Assembly (NCBI RefSeq): GCF_021168455.1
Contig: NZ_JAJOZR010000002.1
Span: 62,001 to 126,000 of the forward strand
From: Ferranicluibacter quercicola
Lineage (GTDB): Bacteria; Pseudomonadota; Alphaproteobacteria; Rhizobiales; Rhizobiaceae
Direction of reading: 5' to 3'
Length of the DNA stretch: 64,000 bases
Shown here: piece after piece, positions 18,563 to 28,494 of the stretch
How the letters are laid out: the number at the start of each line of letters is the position of its first letter
How positions within the stretch are numbered: position 1 is the first letter of the stretch
Notes under the pieces: model-generated
Seen by the model: only the letters and a program-made list of their open reading frames with translations
Database searches by the model: none
Told to the model about the DNA's origin: nothing
Translations under genes and position numbers: made by a program

Positions 18563-20245
18563 ATGCGGATGTCGGACAGTCGACGGCTGATCTCTCTCAC
18601 CATTCGGGAAGCCTGGTGGCGCCTGTCGCGCCGCCTCGTGCTCGGTCGCATGTCGTTCATCCGCTTCTCCGGCACGACGCCCGACCGGCTGATCGTCGCG
18701 CCGACGGACCTCAGGGTCATCGATCCCCATGTCGCCAGCGAGATCGTGGCCGGGCGCTTTCCGCTGGCCGGACGGATCCTCGAAACGGATGGCGAATCGC
18801 CGTTCGAAGTCGATCTGCCGTCTCGTGAATTCGCCGTCCGGCTCCATACATTCAGCTGGGCGCGGCATATCAGGGCGCTGACGGAGGAAGACGATCTTTC
18901 CCGCGCGCGCCAGCTGGTCAGCCGCTGGCTGGCCACGCACGGTCGTGGCATCAAGGGCATCGCCTGGGAGCCGGATGTCGCGGCACAGCGACTGATCGCC
19001 TGGCTCTCGCATTCGCCGGTGATCCTGAAGCAGGCGGATCATGTCTTCTATCGCCGGTTCCTCAAGAGCCTCGCCGTGCATGTGCGCTACCTCCGCCATG
19101 TCGCCAATGCGGTGCCGGATGGCGAGGGGCGGCTGCGCGTGCGGGTCGCCATCGCCTTTGCAACGGTGTCCATGCCCGCCTCCGTGTCGGCCATCCGCCG
19201 CGCGGCGCGCCATCTGGACGACGAGCTTGATCGCCAGATTCTCCCCGATGGCGGCCATGCCTCGCGCAATCCGCGCGTGGCGCTCGATCTCCTTCTCGAT
19301 TTGCTGCCGCTGCGCCAGACCTATGTCAATCTCGGTCACGACGTGCCGGTCAAGCTGATCCCCTCCATCGACCGCATGTTTCCGGCCTTGCGCTTCTTTC
19401 GCCACCAAGGCGGAGAGCTGGCACTGTTCAATGGTGCGACCTCCGCGCAGGCAAACGAGCTGATGTCGGTGCTGCGCTATGACGAGACGGCCGGTCAGCC
19501 GTTCAAGGGTCTGCCGGACAGCCAGTACGAGCGTCTGGCGGCAAAGGACGTGGTGGTCATCATGGACACCGGCTGCCCGATTTCGGCGGCCCTCTCGCGC
19601 GAGGCGCATGCCGGCTGCCTGTCGTTCGAGCTGTCGTCCGGTCGGCATCGGTTCATCATCAATTCCGGCGCGCCGCGCTTTGCCGGCGACCGGTTTCGCC
19701 AGATGGCGCGGGTCACGGCGGCGCATTCCACCGTCACCGTCGAAGACCGCTCGTCGGCCCGGCTTTCGACCTCGCGCTTTCTCGGGCCCATCATCACCGG
19801 CGGCGTGACGCAGGTCTCGGTGACGCATTCGCCCAGCGAGGGTAGCGACAGCGTGGTCGCGCGCCACAACGGCTATTCCGGTGCTTTCAAGCTGATGCAC
19901 GAGCGGGACCTGATCCTCAATGCCACGGGCACGACCCTGCGCGGTCGCGACCGGCTGGTGACGCAGGACGGGGCGGATCCCGATCCGGGCCATGCGGCGA
20001 CCGCTGTCGCGCGCTTCCACATCCACCCCGCCATTACGGTGCGTCAGGCGGATGCGTACGAGGTCAAGCTGATCGCGCCGGACGGCGACAGCTGGGTGAT
20101 GACCTGTCGCGATGGCGCGATCGCGGTGGAGGAGGATATCTTTTTCGCCGATCCCTCGGGCCTGCGGAAGACGCAGATGCTGACGATCGGTTTTTCTGCC
20201 GGGGTGCAGCCGGAAATTCAGTGGATTCTGTCCCGGCGGACGTGA
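18563..20245 (+). CDS. Heparinase II/III family protein
   Basis: A protein of about 560 residues with an alpha-helical toroid N-terminal half and the heparinase II/III-like beta-sandwich C-terminal half (FELSSGRHRFIINSGAPRF, AHSTVTVEDRSSARL, HNGYSGAFKLMHERDL). Family members are polysaccharide lyases acting on uronic-acid polymers. The rhizobial form between an RsmB-type gene and purH has, as far as I know, no defined substrate. I see no signal peptide, and the N-terminus (MRMSDSRRLISLTIREAWWRL) is basic and amphipathic. An envelope or exopolysaccharide substrate is a guess. The start could also be 18539 or 18569. Confidence 0.82.
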   Translation: MRMSDSRRLISLTIREAWWRLSRRLVLGRMSFIRFSGTTPDRLIVAPTDLRVIDPHVASEIVAGRFPLAGRILETDGESPFEVDLPSREFAVRLHTFSWARHIRALTEEDDLSRARQLVSRWLATHGRGIKGIAWEPDVAAQRLIAWLSHSPVILKQADHVFYRRFLKSLAVHVRYLRHVANAVPDGEGRLRVRVAIAFATVSMPASVSAIRRAARHLDDELDRQILPDGGHASRNPRVALDLLLDLLPLRQTYVNLGHDVPVKLIPSIDRMFPALRFFRHQGGELALFNGATSAQANELMSVLRYDETAGQPFKGLPDSQYERLAAKDVVVIMDTGCPISAALSREAHAGCLSFELSSGRHRFIINSGAPRFAGDRFRQMARVTAAHSTVTVEDRSSARLSTSRFLGPIITGGVTQVSVTHSPSEGSDSVVARHNGYSGAFKLMHERDLILNATGTTLRGRDRLVTQDGADPDPGHAATAVARFHIHPAITVRQADAYEVKLIAPDGDSWVMTCRDGAIAVEEDIFFADPSGLRKTQMLTIGFSAGVQPEIQWILSRRT

Positions 20246-20398
20246 CACCTTCTTTGCGGATTCGGTGAAATGACGGTCGGCTGCGGGCAGGCGCGGTTCC
20301 TTCCCGGCGACAGCTGTGCTAACGGCAGCGGCATCCGGCCGGCCGGGCTTTTGCGGCCCCCCGGCTGTCCTGCCCCCTTTCCTTGCCAGGAGCCCGTC

Positions 20399-22012
20399 AT
20401 GGCCGTTGCCTCCAAGAATATCCCCGCCCCCGACCGCGTTGCCTTGCGCACGGCTCTTCTCTCCGTCTCCGACAAGAGCGGCATCGTCGCGCTGGCGCGT
20501 GCGCTGCATGAAAAGGGCGTCGCCCTCGTCTCGACGGGCGGTACGCACAAGACGCTGTCGGAAGCCGGCCTGCCGGTGCGCGACGTGTCCGAGCTGACGG
20601 GCTTCCCCGAGGTGATGGACGGCCGCGTCAAGACGCTGCACCCGGGCGTCCACGGCGGCTTGCTCGCGATCCGCGACGATGCCGAGCATGTCGCGGCCAT
20701 GGAGACCCATGGGATCGCCGCGATCGATCTCGCGGTGATCAATCTCTATCCGTTCGAGGACGTGCGCGCCAAAGGCGGCGACTATCCGACGACGGTGGAA
20801 AACATCGACATCGGCGGCCCGGCGATGATCCGCGCGGCCGCGAAGAACCATGCCTATGTCACCGTCATCACCGACCCTTCCGACTACGACACGCTGATCG
20901 CGCAGCTCGGTGACGACGCTGCAACCACATTCGCCTTCCGGCGCCAGATGGCCGCCAAAGCCTATGCGCGGACGGCCGCCTACGACACGGCGATCTCGGG
21001 CTGGTTTGCCGAGGTCTTGGACATGCCGATGCCGCGGCACCGGACTATCGGTGGTGTGCTGAAGGACGAGATGCGCTACGGCGAGAACCCGCACCAGAAG
21101 GCAGCCTTCTACGTGACCGGCGAAAACCGCCCGGGTGTCGCCACGGCGACGCTGCTGCAGGGCAAGCAGCTTTCCTATAACAACATCAACGATACGGATG
21201 CGGCCTTCGAGCTGGTGGCCGAGTTCCCGCCCGAAACGGCGCCTGCCTGCGCCATCATCAAGCACGCGAACCCCTGCGGCGTGGCCACGGCGAAGACGCT
21301 CGTGGATGCCTACCGGCGCGCGCTGGCCTGCGACAGCACCTCGGCCTTCGGCGGCATCATTGCGCTCAATCAGGAACTGGACGGTGCGACGGCGGACGAG
21401 ATCGTCAAGCTCTTCACCGAGGTCATCATCGCACCGTCCGCCAGCGACGAGGCGAAGGCGATCATCGCCCGCAAGGCCAATCTGCGCCTGCTCGTCACCG
21501 GCGCCCTGCCCGATCCGCGCCTGCCCGGCCTGTCGGCCAAGACGGTGGCCGGCGGTCTTCTGGTGCAGACGCGCGACAACGGCATGGTCGAGGATCTCGA
21601 TCTCAAGATCGTCACCCGCCGCGCGCCGACGGCGCAGGAGCTCATCGACATGAAGTTCGCCTTCAAGGTGGCAAAGCATGTGAAGTCGAATGCCGTCGTC
21701 TATGCCAAGGACGGCCAGACGGTCGGCATCGGCGCCGGGCAGATGAGCCGGGTCGATTCGGTACGCATCGCCGCGATCAAGGCCGAGGAGGCGGCACGCG
21801 CCCTCGGACTGGACAAGCCGCTGACGATCGGCTCGGCCGTGGCGTCCGAAGCCTTCCTGCCCTTTGCCGACGGTCTTCTGTCGGCCGTTGCGGCCGGTGC
21901 GACCGCCGTCATCCAGCCGGGCGGCTCGATGCGCGACGAAGAGGTCATTGCTGCGGCCGACGAGGCCGGCGTCGCCATGGTCTTCACCGGCATGCGCCAT
22001 TTCCGGCATTGA
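20399..22012 (+). CDS. purH: Bifunctional AICAR formyltransferase / IMP cyclohydrolase
   Basis: A 537-residue enzyme for the last two steps of IMP synthesis. The N-terminal MGS-like cyclohydrolase domain (LLSVSDKSGIV, KTLHPGVHGG, NIDIGGPAMIRAAAKNH) and the C-terminal AICAR transformylase (LQGKQLSYNNINDTDAA, IIKHANPCGVA, QPGGSMRDEEVI) are complete. The ATG at 20399 follows CAGGAG by 7 bases. The open frame upstream is GC-rich leader without family similarity. The gene converges on the UMF1 transporter gene. Confidence 0.97.
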   Translation: MAVASKNIPAPDRVALRTALLSVSDKSGIVALARALHEKGVALVSTGGTHKTLSEAGLPVRDVSELTGFPEVMDGRVKTLHPGVHGGLLAIRDDAEHVAAMETHGIAAIDLAVINLYPFEDVRAKGGDYPTTVENIDIGGPAMIRAAAKNHAYVTVITDPSDYDTLIAQLGDDAATTFAFRRQMAAKAYARTAAYDTAISGWFAEVLDMPMPRHRTIGGVLKDEMRYGENPHQKAAFYVTGENRPGVATATLLQGKQLSYNNINDTDAAFELVAEFPPETAPACAIIKHANPCGVATAKTLVDAYRRALACDSTSAFGGIIALNQELDGATADEIVKLFTEVIIAPSASDEAKAIIARKANLRLLVTGALPDPRLPGLSAKTVAGGLLVQTRDNGMVEDLDLKIVTRRAPTAQELIDMKFAFKVAKHVKSNAVVYAKDGQTVGIGAGQMSRVDSVRIAAIKAEEAARALGLDKPLTIGSAVASEAFLPFADGLLSAVAAGATAVIQPGGSMRDEEVIAAADEAGVAMVFTGMRHFRH

Positions 22013-22033
22013 GCCGGAGCGGCCCAAAAACCT

Positions 22034-23431
22034 CTACCCTGTCCGGTCGCCCTTGTCGGCCGGATAGGGCGTCGCCAGCAGGATCAGAAGCCCGGTGACG
22101 AGGAACGCGATCAGCGCCATCATGCCGATCCGTGCGGAACCGGTGGCAAGCGTCAGGGTCGCGACGCTGGCGGGTGCGAGGAACGAGGTTGCGCGGCCCG
22201 ACAGGGCATAGAGGCCGAAATATCGGCCGGCCTCCTCCGGTGCGACGCTGCGGGCGAGATAGGAGCGGGCGGAGGCCTGCACCGGCCCGAAGGCGATGCC
22301 GACCAGCAGGCCGAAGAGGATATAGGCCTTTTCCGCCGCTGTCCCGAACAGGCCGCCGCTGTCGGCGGTCGAGAGCTGCACGAGGCCGAACAGCGTAAAG
22401 CCCGGCCCTGTCGAGACGATGCCGATCGTGGCGACGGTCAGGCTCAGCAGACTGAGACTGACGATGGTCTTTGAGCCCAGGGCTGTGTCGAGCCGGCTCG
22501 CGACCAGGCAACCGCCGATCGCCACCACGTTGAGGATGATGCCGAACAGGCCGAGTTCGAGCGTCCGCCAGGCGAACATGCCGGCCGCAAACGTTCCGCC
22601 CAGCGCCAAGAGCCCGTTGACGCCATCCTGGAAAATCATCCGGGCGATCAGGAATTTGAGGATGCCGCGCCACTGGCGCAGGCCGAGGATCGCGCTCTTC
22701 AGGTCGGCAAGGCCCTCAGCGATCGCGGCGCGCGGTGCCGTCGTCGCTTTCGGCGCGTCCGGCGTGAACAGGAACATCGGCAGGATAAAGAGCGCGTACC
22801 AGGCGGCGGCCAGCGGCCCAGTGATGCGGGCATCGGCACCGGTCGCCGGGTCGAGGCCGAAGAGGGGCGCGATGCCGAGCGCCGTCAGGCCCGTCTCGGG
22901 ACTGCCGGCCAGAAGCGCCACCACCGTCATGAGCACGATCATGCCGCCGAGATAGCCGATGCCCCAGGCGATGTTGGAGATCCGGCCGGTGTCCTCCGGC
23001 GGCACCAGGCGCGGCATCATGCTGTCGTTGAAGACGATCGAAGACTCGGCCGCGATCGATGCCAGCACGATGCAGACGAAGGGCAGGACGAGCGGAGAGC
23101 CCGGTACCGCCAACCAGAGCGCCGAGAGGGCTGCGATCTTGACCACCGCAAAGCCGGCGATCCACGGCTTTCGTGCGCCTGTGGCGTCTGCCAGCGATCC
23201 GAGGATCGGGGACATGACCGCGATGACGATACCGGAAACGGTGAGCGTATAGCCCCACATCGCCTGGCCCGCTGCCGGATCGTCCGTCAGGCGGGAGACG
23301 AAATAGGGGCCGAAGATGAAGGTGATGACGACGGTGAAGAAGGGCTGGGCCGCCAGATCGAACAGCATCCAGCCCCAGAGACCCGCGCGGCCGACCCTGT
23401 CCCCGTGCGCCCCCGCCCCCGTCTCCGCCAT
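22034..23431 (-). CDS. UMF1/Atg22-family major facilitator transporter
   Basis: A 465-residue membrane protein with about 12 hydrophobic segments. The opening pattern GLWGWMLFDLAAQPFFTVVITFIFGPYF is characteristic of the UMF1 (Atg22-like) MFS family, and SPILGSLADATGARKPWI is the loop 2-3 MFS motif. Substrates of bacterial UMF1 members are unknown; the yeast relative exports amino acids from the vacuole. The start ATG overlaps the stop of the upstream NAD-glutamate dehydrogenase gene (TGATG; a GTG one codon earlier would give GTGA overlap), so the two are co-translated. A role with amino-acid catabolism is therefore inferred. Confidence 0.85.
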   Translation of the reverse strand: MAETGAGAHGDRVGRAGLWGWMLFDLAAQPFFTVVITFIFGPYFVSRLTDDPAAGQAMWGYTLTVSGIVIAVMSPILGSLADATGARKPWIAGFAVVKIAALSALWLAVPGSPLVLPFVCIVLASIAAESSIVFNDSMMPRLVPPEDTGRISNIAWGIGYLGGMIVLMTVVALLAGSPETGLTALGIAPLFGLDPATGADARITGPLAAAWYALFILPMFLFTPDAPKATTAPRAAIAEGLADLKSAILGLRQWRGILKFLIARMIFQDGVNGLLALGGTFAAGMFAWRTLELGLFGIILNVVAIGGCLVASRLDTALGSKTIVSLSLLSLTVATIGIVSTGPGFTLFGLVQLSTADSGGLFGTAAEKAYILFGLLVGIAFGPVQASARSYLARSVAPEEAGRYFGLYALSGRATSFLAPASVATLTLATGSARIGMMALIAFLVTGLLILLATPYPADKGDRTG

Positions 23432-26400
23432 CACCGGGCCCTGTCTTCGGCGAGATCGCTCAGCAGGCCTGCCGCCACGGTGATCTTGGCAAGCGTCGTT
23501 TCGCCCTTCTCCGTCATCTGCGCCAGCTGCGTCACCACGCGGTTGAAGCGGTCGGCATCGCCTTCCTGCCAGGCGAGCACCGGTTCCTTCTCGCCCTTGC
23601 GCTGGGTGAGCGCGGCAATGGTGATGGCACGGCGGGCATCGGCGATATCGCTGGTGCTGCGGGCAAGCGCCATGGCCTCGTAAGGATCCGTGGTGATGAT
23701 ACGCTCGGCCGCTGCCAGCAGCCGGCCGACCTTGAGGCTCTGCGTGACGGCGAAATAGCTCTGTGCGGTTCGGGCGAGCGACGTGCCCGCCACCGAGGAG
23801 ATCTGCATGATTTCCGGCACGAGGGTGATGAGGAACAGGCGGGCGATATCCTGTGCCAATGCTTCCGGAACACCCTTTTCGATCAGGGCCGCCGTGCGTG
23901 CCTCGATCTCCGTCACCGCCTCTTCCGGCACCGCGCCATGAGCGGCCGTCGTCAGTTTCTCCAGCGCCTTGCGCAGCGTGTCGATCGCCTGACCGAGAGG
24001 CCCGGTGCTCGCCCGGGTTCGCAGCGTGCGCTCGGTGACGATCGCGAAGATGCGGCCGACATCCTGGTAGAGCTCGTTCTGCACCGTGCCGGGCACCGTG
24101 TTGTCGAGCGCGTCGATGGCGTCGTAGAGGCGCGGCAGGTCGTAGCCGTCGCGGGTCAGCACGGCCGCCTTCACCACATCGGCCGGCAGGAAGCCGGTCT
24201 GGTCGATCATGGTGGAGACAAAGGCCGGGCCGCCGCGGTTGATCACATCGTTGCAGAGCAGCGTGGCGATGATCTCGCGCCGCAGGCGATGGGTCTCGAT
24301 GTCGCCCTGATGCGCCTTCTGCATCTTGCCCGGGAAGTAGCCGATCAGCGTTTCGTGGAAATAGGGATCGTCCGGCAGATCGCTGTCGACGATCTCGTCG
24401 AAGAGCACGATCTTGGCGTAAGAGAGCAGCACGCCGATCTCGGCCCGGGTCAGGGCCTTGCCGGACTGGTAGCGCTCGCTGAGCGCACTGTCGTTCGGCA
24501 GGACCTCGACCTTGCGATTCAGCAGTCCTTCTGCCTCCAGCCGCGTCATCAGCCGGGCGAGCGATGTGCGGTTGGCAGCGCCTTGCATCTCCGTCAGCGA
24601 GATGGCGAGCGACTGCTGATAGTTGTTGTGGAGCACGAGAGACGCCACCTCGTTGGTCATCGAGGCGAGCAGCGTATTGCGCTTGGCGCGCGTCAGGCGG
24701 CCGTCGCGCATGGCGGAGGCCAGCGCGATCTTGATGTTGACCTCGACGTCGGAGGAATTGACACCGGCCGAATTGTCGATGGCGTCAGAGTTGCAGCGGC
24801 CGCCGGCAAGGCCGAAGGCGATGCGGCCGCGCTGCGTGACGCCGAGATTGGCGCCCTCTCCGATGACCCGTGCGCCGACCTCCTCCGCGGCGATGCGGAT
24901 CGGATCGTTCGCGCGGTCGCCGACATCGGCGTCGTTCTCGCTCGGGCCGCGGACATAGGTGCCGATGCCGCCGAACCAGAGCAGATCGACGCGCGCCTTG
25001 AGGATGGCCGTCATGATCTCGAAGGGCGTCGCCTGTGTCTTTTCGAGCCCGATGGCGGCCGCCGCTTCCGGGGTCAGCTTCACGGATTTTTCCGTCCGCG
25101 AAATGATCATGCCGCCCTTCGACAGCGCGGCGCGGTCGTAGTCCTGCCAGCTGGAGCGGGGCAGCGCGAACAGCCGCTCGCGCTCGGCAAAGGATGCGGC
25201 GATGTCGGGGTCGGGATCGATGATGATGTCGCGATGATCGAAGGCGCCGATGAGGCGGATCTGGCGCGACAGCAGCATGCCGTTGCCGAAGACGTCGCCG
25301 GACATGTCGCCGACGCCGACGACGCTGAACGGCGCCGTCTGGATATCGATGTTCATCTCGCGGAAGTGGCGCTTGACCGTTTCCCAGGCGCCGCGCGCCG
25401 TAATGCCCATCTTCTTGTGGTCGTAGCCGGCGGAGCCGCCGGAGGCGAAGGCGTCGTCCAGCCAGAAGCCGGCGTCCTGCGCGAGGCCGTTGGCGGTGTC
25501 GGAGAAGGTGGCCGTGCCCTTGTCGGCGGCGACCACGAAATAGGGATCGTCACCGTCGAGCCGCAGCGTGTCGTTCGGCGGCACGATCTCCTGATCGACG
25601 ATGTTGTCGGTGATCGACAGCATGGTGCGGATATAGGTCTTGTAGGCCTCGGTCCCCACGCGGAAGATCTCGTCGCGCGTCCCGCCTGCCGGCAGCAGCT
25701 TCGGGAAGAAGCCACCCTTTGCGCCGACGGGCACGATGACGGCGTTCTTGACCTGCTGCGCCTTGACCAGACCCAGCACTTCGGTGCGATAATCCTGGGC
25801 GCGATCCGACCACCGCAGGCCGCCGCGGGCGACCTTGCCGAAGCGCAGATGCACGCCCTCCACCTCGACGCCATAGACGAAGATCTCCCGGAAGGGCCGC
25901 GGCTCCGGCAGGCCGTCGAGCAGCTTGGGATCGAATTTGAAGGCCAGCATGACGCGCGGTTCGCCGGCTTCGTCGCGCTGGAAGTAATTGGTGCGCAGTG
26001 TCGAGAGCACGGCGTTCATCATGCGTCGCAGAATACGGTCTTCGTCGAGGCTCGGAACGGCGTTCAGCGCCTCTTCGAGGCCGGTCTGCAGCCTGGAGGC
26101 GTCGCGCGTCCGCTCCTTCTCCCCGGTCTGCGGGTCCATCCGCGCGATGAAGAGGCGGAAGATATCGGCAGAGATCGCGGGATATTTGTTCAGCGTCTCG
26201 GCGATCAGGCCTTGGGAATAGGGGATGCCGGCCTGACGGAGGTAGCGGGCATAGGCCCGCAGCACCGTGACGTCGCGCGCGTTGAGCCCGGCCAGCAGGA
26301 TCAGCCGGTTGAAGGCGTCGTCCTCGATCTTGCCCGTCCAGGCGGAGAGGAAGGCCTCCTCCAGCAATGGGCCCATGGACGAGACGTCGAGCGTCTTTCC

Positions 26401-28254
26401 GTCGCGGTGGATCAGCTCCATGTCGTGGAGAACCACCAGCCGCTCGCCCTTCGCATCGGACACGGAGAGGTCGTGGGTCTGCTCGCTGATGACGCGGAAG
26501 CCGAGATTTTCCAGCAGCGGCACGCGCTGGGAGAGCGAGACGGCGCGATCGGCGTGGAAGATCTTCAGCTCGAGACGATCGGCGTTCGCGGTGTCCTCCC
26601 CGGCCGTCTCCGAGGGCGTGCCCTGCAGCCGGTGGCGCTCATAGAAGGCGATGCGGATCGGGTCGTCCGTTTGCGCGGCGGCGATGTCGGGCAGGTCGGC
26701 ATAGGCTTCGGCGGGGGTGAAGGCCGCCTGATAGCCTTCGTTCACGGTGAGCGAGAGGCCGTCGCGGCGGGCGAGCAGATGGAAACGGTCGGACCAGCGC
26801 GTGACGATCTCGCGGACGGCATCTTCCAGCGTGCTCTGAGCGACCCGCGGTGTCGTGCCGCCGGAACGGCCGATGATGAAATGGACGCGGGCGAGCCCGC
26901 CGGCCGGAAAGGCCGGATAGTAGGCCGAGACCCGGCCCTCGTAGACATCCTTGAAAACGTCGCCGATGCGCTCGCGCACGCGGGAATCATATTGTTCGCG
27001 CGGCACGTAGACGATGATCGAGACGAAGCGATCGAAGCGGTCGATGCGCGGCAGGACGCGCACGCGGGGGCGATCGGCAAGCTCGTTGATCTGCTCGCAG
27101 AACACCTGCAGTTCTTCGACGTCGATTTGGAACAGGTCATCGCGCGGGTAGGATTCGAGCGTGTTGATGAGCATCTTGCCGGAGTGGCCGCGCGGATCGA
27201 AGCCGAAATGCTCAATGACACGGCGCACCTTCAGACGCAGCAGCGGAATGTCGGCCGCCGAGCGCGTATAGGCCGTCGAGGTGAAGAGGCCGACGACGCG
27301 CAATTCGCCGATGACGTTGCCCTGGGCATCGAAGCGCTTGATGCCGATGTAATCCATATAGGCGCGGCGGTGGACGACGGCCTTGGTGTTCGCCTTGGTG
27401 ACGATCAGGAAATCGGGACCCTGCAGGAAGGCGAGGATTTCCGGCGTGGTGACCACAGCGTCGTGTCCCTGGCGTAGCACGCGGACGTTCGGATCGGACA
27501 AGATGCCGAGACCATGCCCGGTGCCGCGATCGAGCGTCGCCTTCTGCCCGTCGCCGGAATAGCTGTATTCGCGCATGCCGAGGAAGGTGAAGTTGTCGTC
27601 GCGCAGCCAGGTGAGGAAGGCGAGCGCCTCCTTGCGGTCGGCATCGCGGTCGCCTGTCGCCTGCTCTTCCAGTTCGCCCATGGCTTCGCCGAGAAGCGCC
27701 TTCATCGGCTCCCAGTCGCCCACGGCCTGATGCACCTGCGCAAGGACGGTCTCGATCGCGCCCACCAGCGCCGTCGCCTCCTCGGGCGCGAGATGGCCGA
27801 GGTGAATCTGGATGTGGCTCACGCGCTCGGTCGGATCGCTCTCCTCCTCGGGGTCGAACAGCACGGGCTCGGCGCCCTTGGATACGACCAGGATCGGGTG
27901 GACGGCGAGCGAGAGATCGCGATGCCGGCTCGTGACCTCGCCCATGATGGAATCGTAGAGAAAGGGCATGTTGCGGTCGGTGACGCAGAGAACGGAGACC
28001 GGCGCGCCGCCGGGCTTGACGCTTTCCAGATCGGTGACGGTGACGCGGGACGTGTCCTTCTTGCGGGCGGTCACCTCCTTGTAGGCGTGCGCCGCGGCGG
28101 CGGCGAGCATGCCCGCATCATAGGCGGCGATATCGTCGGGGCTCGCGCGTCCGAAAAGAATGGCCGGCGACAGGAAGGGCTGACCGAGGCGTTCTGCCGC
28201 CTGCTCGATCTCGCCGATCAGTCGGGTTTTCTTCGGATGATGTCGCGTGCCCAT
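23431..28254 (-). CDS. gdhB: NAD-dependent glutamate dehydrogenase, large (GDH180) class
   Basis: A 1607-residue protein of the large NAD-GDH family (about 1,600 residues is normal), which oxidatively deaminates glutamate to 2-oxoglutarate and ammonia. An N-terminal regulatory region with ACT-like domains is followed by the catalytic core. The core includes KFDPKLLDGLPEPRPFREIFVYG, the lysine-containing RGGLRWSDRAQDYRTEVLGLVKAQQVKNAVIVP segment, and GDMSGDVFGNGMLLS. The C-terminal helical domain is long and complete. It is transcribed with the UMF1 transporter and diverges from pdxY. The symbol gdhB follows Pseudomonas usage and is only indicative. Confidence 0.94.
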   Translation of the reverse strand: MGTRHHPKKTRLIGEIEQAAERLGQPFLSPAILFGRASPDDIAAYDAGMLAAAAAHAYKEVTARKKDTSRVTVTDLESVKPGGAPVSVLCVTDRNMPFLYDSIMGEVTSRHRDLSLAVHPILVVSKGAEPVLFDPEEESDPTERVSHIQIHLGHLAPEEATALVGAIETVLAQVHQAVGDWEPMKALLGEAMGELEEQATGDRDADRKEALAFLTWLRDDNFTFLGMREYSYSGDGQKATLDRGTGHGLGILSDPNVRVLRQGHDAVVTTPEILAFLQGPDFLIVTKANTKAVVHRRAYMDYIGIKRFDAQGNVIGELRVVGLFTSTAYTRSAADIPLLRLKVRRVIEHFGFDPRGHSGKMLINTLESYPRDDLFQIDVEELQVFCEQINELADRPRVRVLPRIDRFDRFVSIIVYVPREQYDSRVRERIGDVFKDVYEGRVSAYYPAFPAGGLARVHFIIGRSGGTTPRVAQSTLEDAVREIVTRWSDRFHLLARRDGLSLTVNEGYQAAFTPAEAYADLPDIAAAQTDDPIRIAFYERHRLQGTPSETAGEDTANADRLELKIFHADRAVSLSQRVPLLENLGFRVISEQTHDLSVSDAKGERLVVLHDMELIHRDGKTLDVSSMGPLLEEAFLSAWTGKIEDDAFNRLILLAGLNARDVTVLRAYARYLRQAGIPYSQGLIAETLNKYPAISADIFRLFIARMDPQTGEKERTRDASRLQTGLEEALNAVPSLDEDRILRRMMNAVLSTLRTNYFQRDEAGEPRVMLAFKFDPKLLDGLPEPRPFREIFVYGVEVEGVHLRFGKVARGGLRWSDRAQDYRTEVLGLVKAQQVKNAVIVPVGAKGGFFPKLLPAGGTRDEIFRVGTEAYKTYIRTMLSITDNIVDQEIVPPNDTLRLDGDDPYFVVAADKGTATFSDTANGLAQDAGFWLDDAFASGGSAGYDHKKMGITARGAWETVKRHFREMNIDIQTAPFSVVGVGDMSGDVFGNGMLLSRQIRLIGAFDHRDIIIDPDPDIAASFAERERLFALPRSSWQDYDRAALSKGGMIISRTEKSVKLTPEAAAAIGLEKTQATPFEIMTAILKARVDLLWFGGIGTYVRGPSENDADVGDRANDPIRIAAEEVGARVIGEGANLGVTQRGRIAFGLAGGRCNSDAIDNSAGVNSSDVEVNIKIALASAMRDGRLTRAKRNTLLASMTNEVASLVLHNNYQQSLAISLTEMQGAANRTSLARLMTRLEAEGLLNRKVEVLPNDSALSERYQSGKALTRAEIGVLLSYAKIVLFDEIVDSDLPDDPYFHETLIGYFPGKMQKAHQGDIETHRLRREIIATLLCNDVINRGGPAFVSTMIDQTGFLPADVVKAAVLTRDGYDLPRLYDAIDALDNTVPGTVQNELYQDVGRIFAIVTERTLRTRASTGPLGQAIDTLRKALEKLTTAAHGAVPEEAVTEIEARTAALIEKGVPEALAQDIARLFLITLVPEIMQISSVAGTSLARTAQSYFAVTQSLKVGRLLAAAERIITTDPYEAMALARSTSDIADARRAITIAALTQRKGEKEPVLAWQEGDADRFNRVVTQLAQMTEKGETTLAKITVAAGLLSDLAEDRAR

Positions 28255-28494
28255 GGTGTTTCGTCCTCCAGCCGTTGTTTTTCCCTGAACCTAGCAGAAG
28301 AATTCGTGATTGCGACCGCTAAGCCCGCCTCTTTCTGCCAAAGCGGGTATGCGCGCATGGCAGGGCGCCGGATCGAGCGGATCGGAACCGGCCTTCGGCT
28401 GTCATGGTCCATGCTCCCCTTCCCATGTGCAGTTGACAGCAGCGTGACCGTCGGGCGATCTGGCGGCAGCGCCCCCGAGAGAAAGACCTGCAGC

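Noticed and set aside
18557..22027. Open frame of 1,156 codons antisense to purH and the heparinase-like gene
   Set aside because: It spans two well-supported genes on the other strand and has no family features.
23938..27477. Long open frame (1,179 codons) antisense to NAD-glutamate dehydrogenase
   Set aside because: It mirrors a GC-rich coding gene, has low-complexity Arg/Ala/Gly/His/Asp-rich content, matches no family and lacks a ribosome site. It is a by-product of third-position GC bias.
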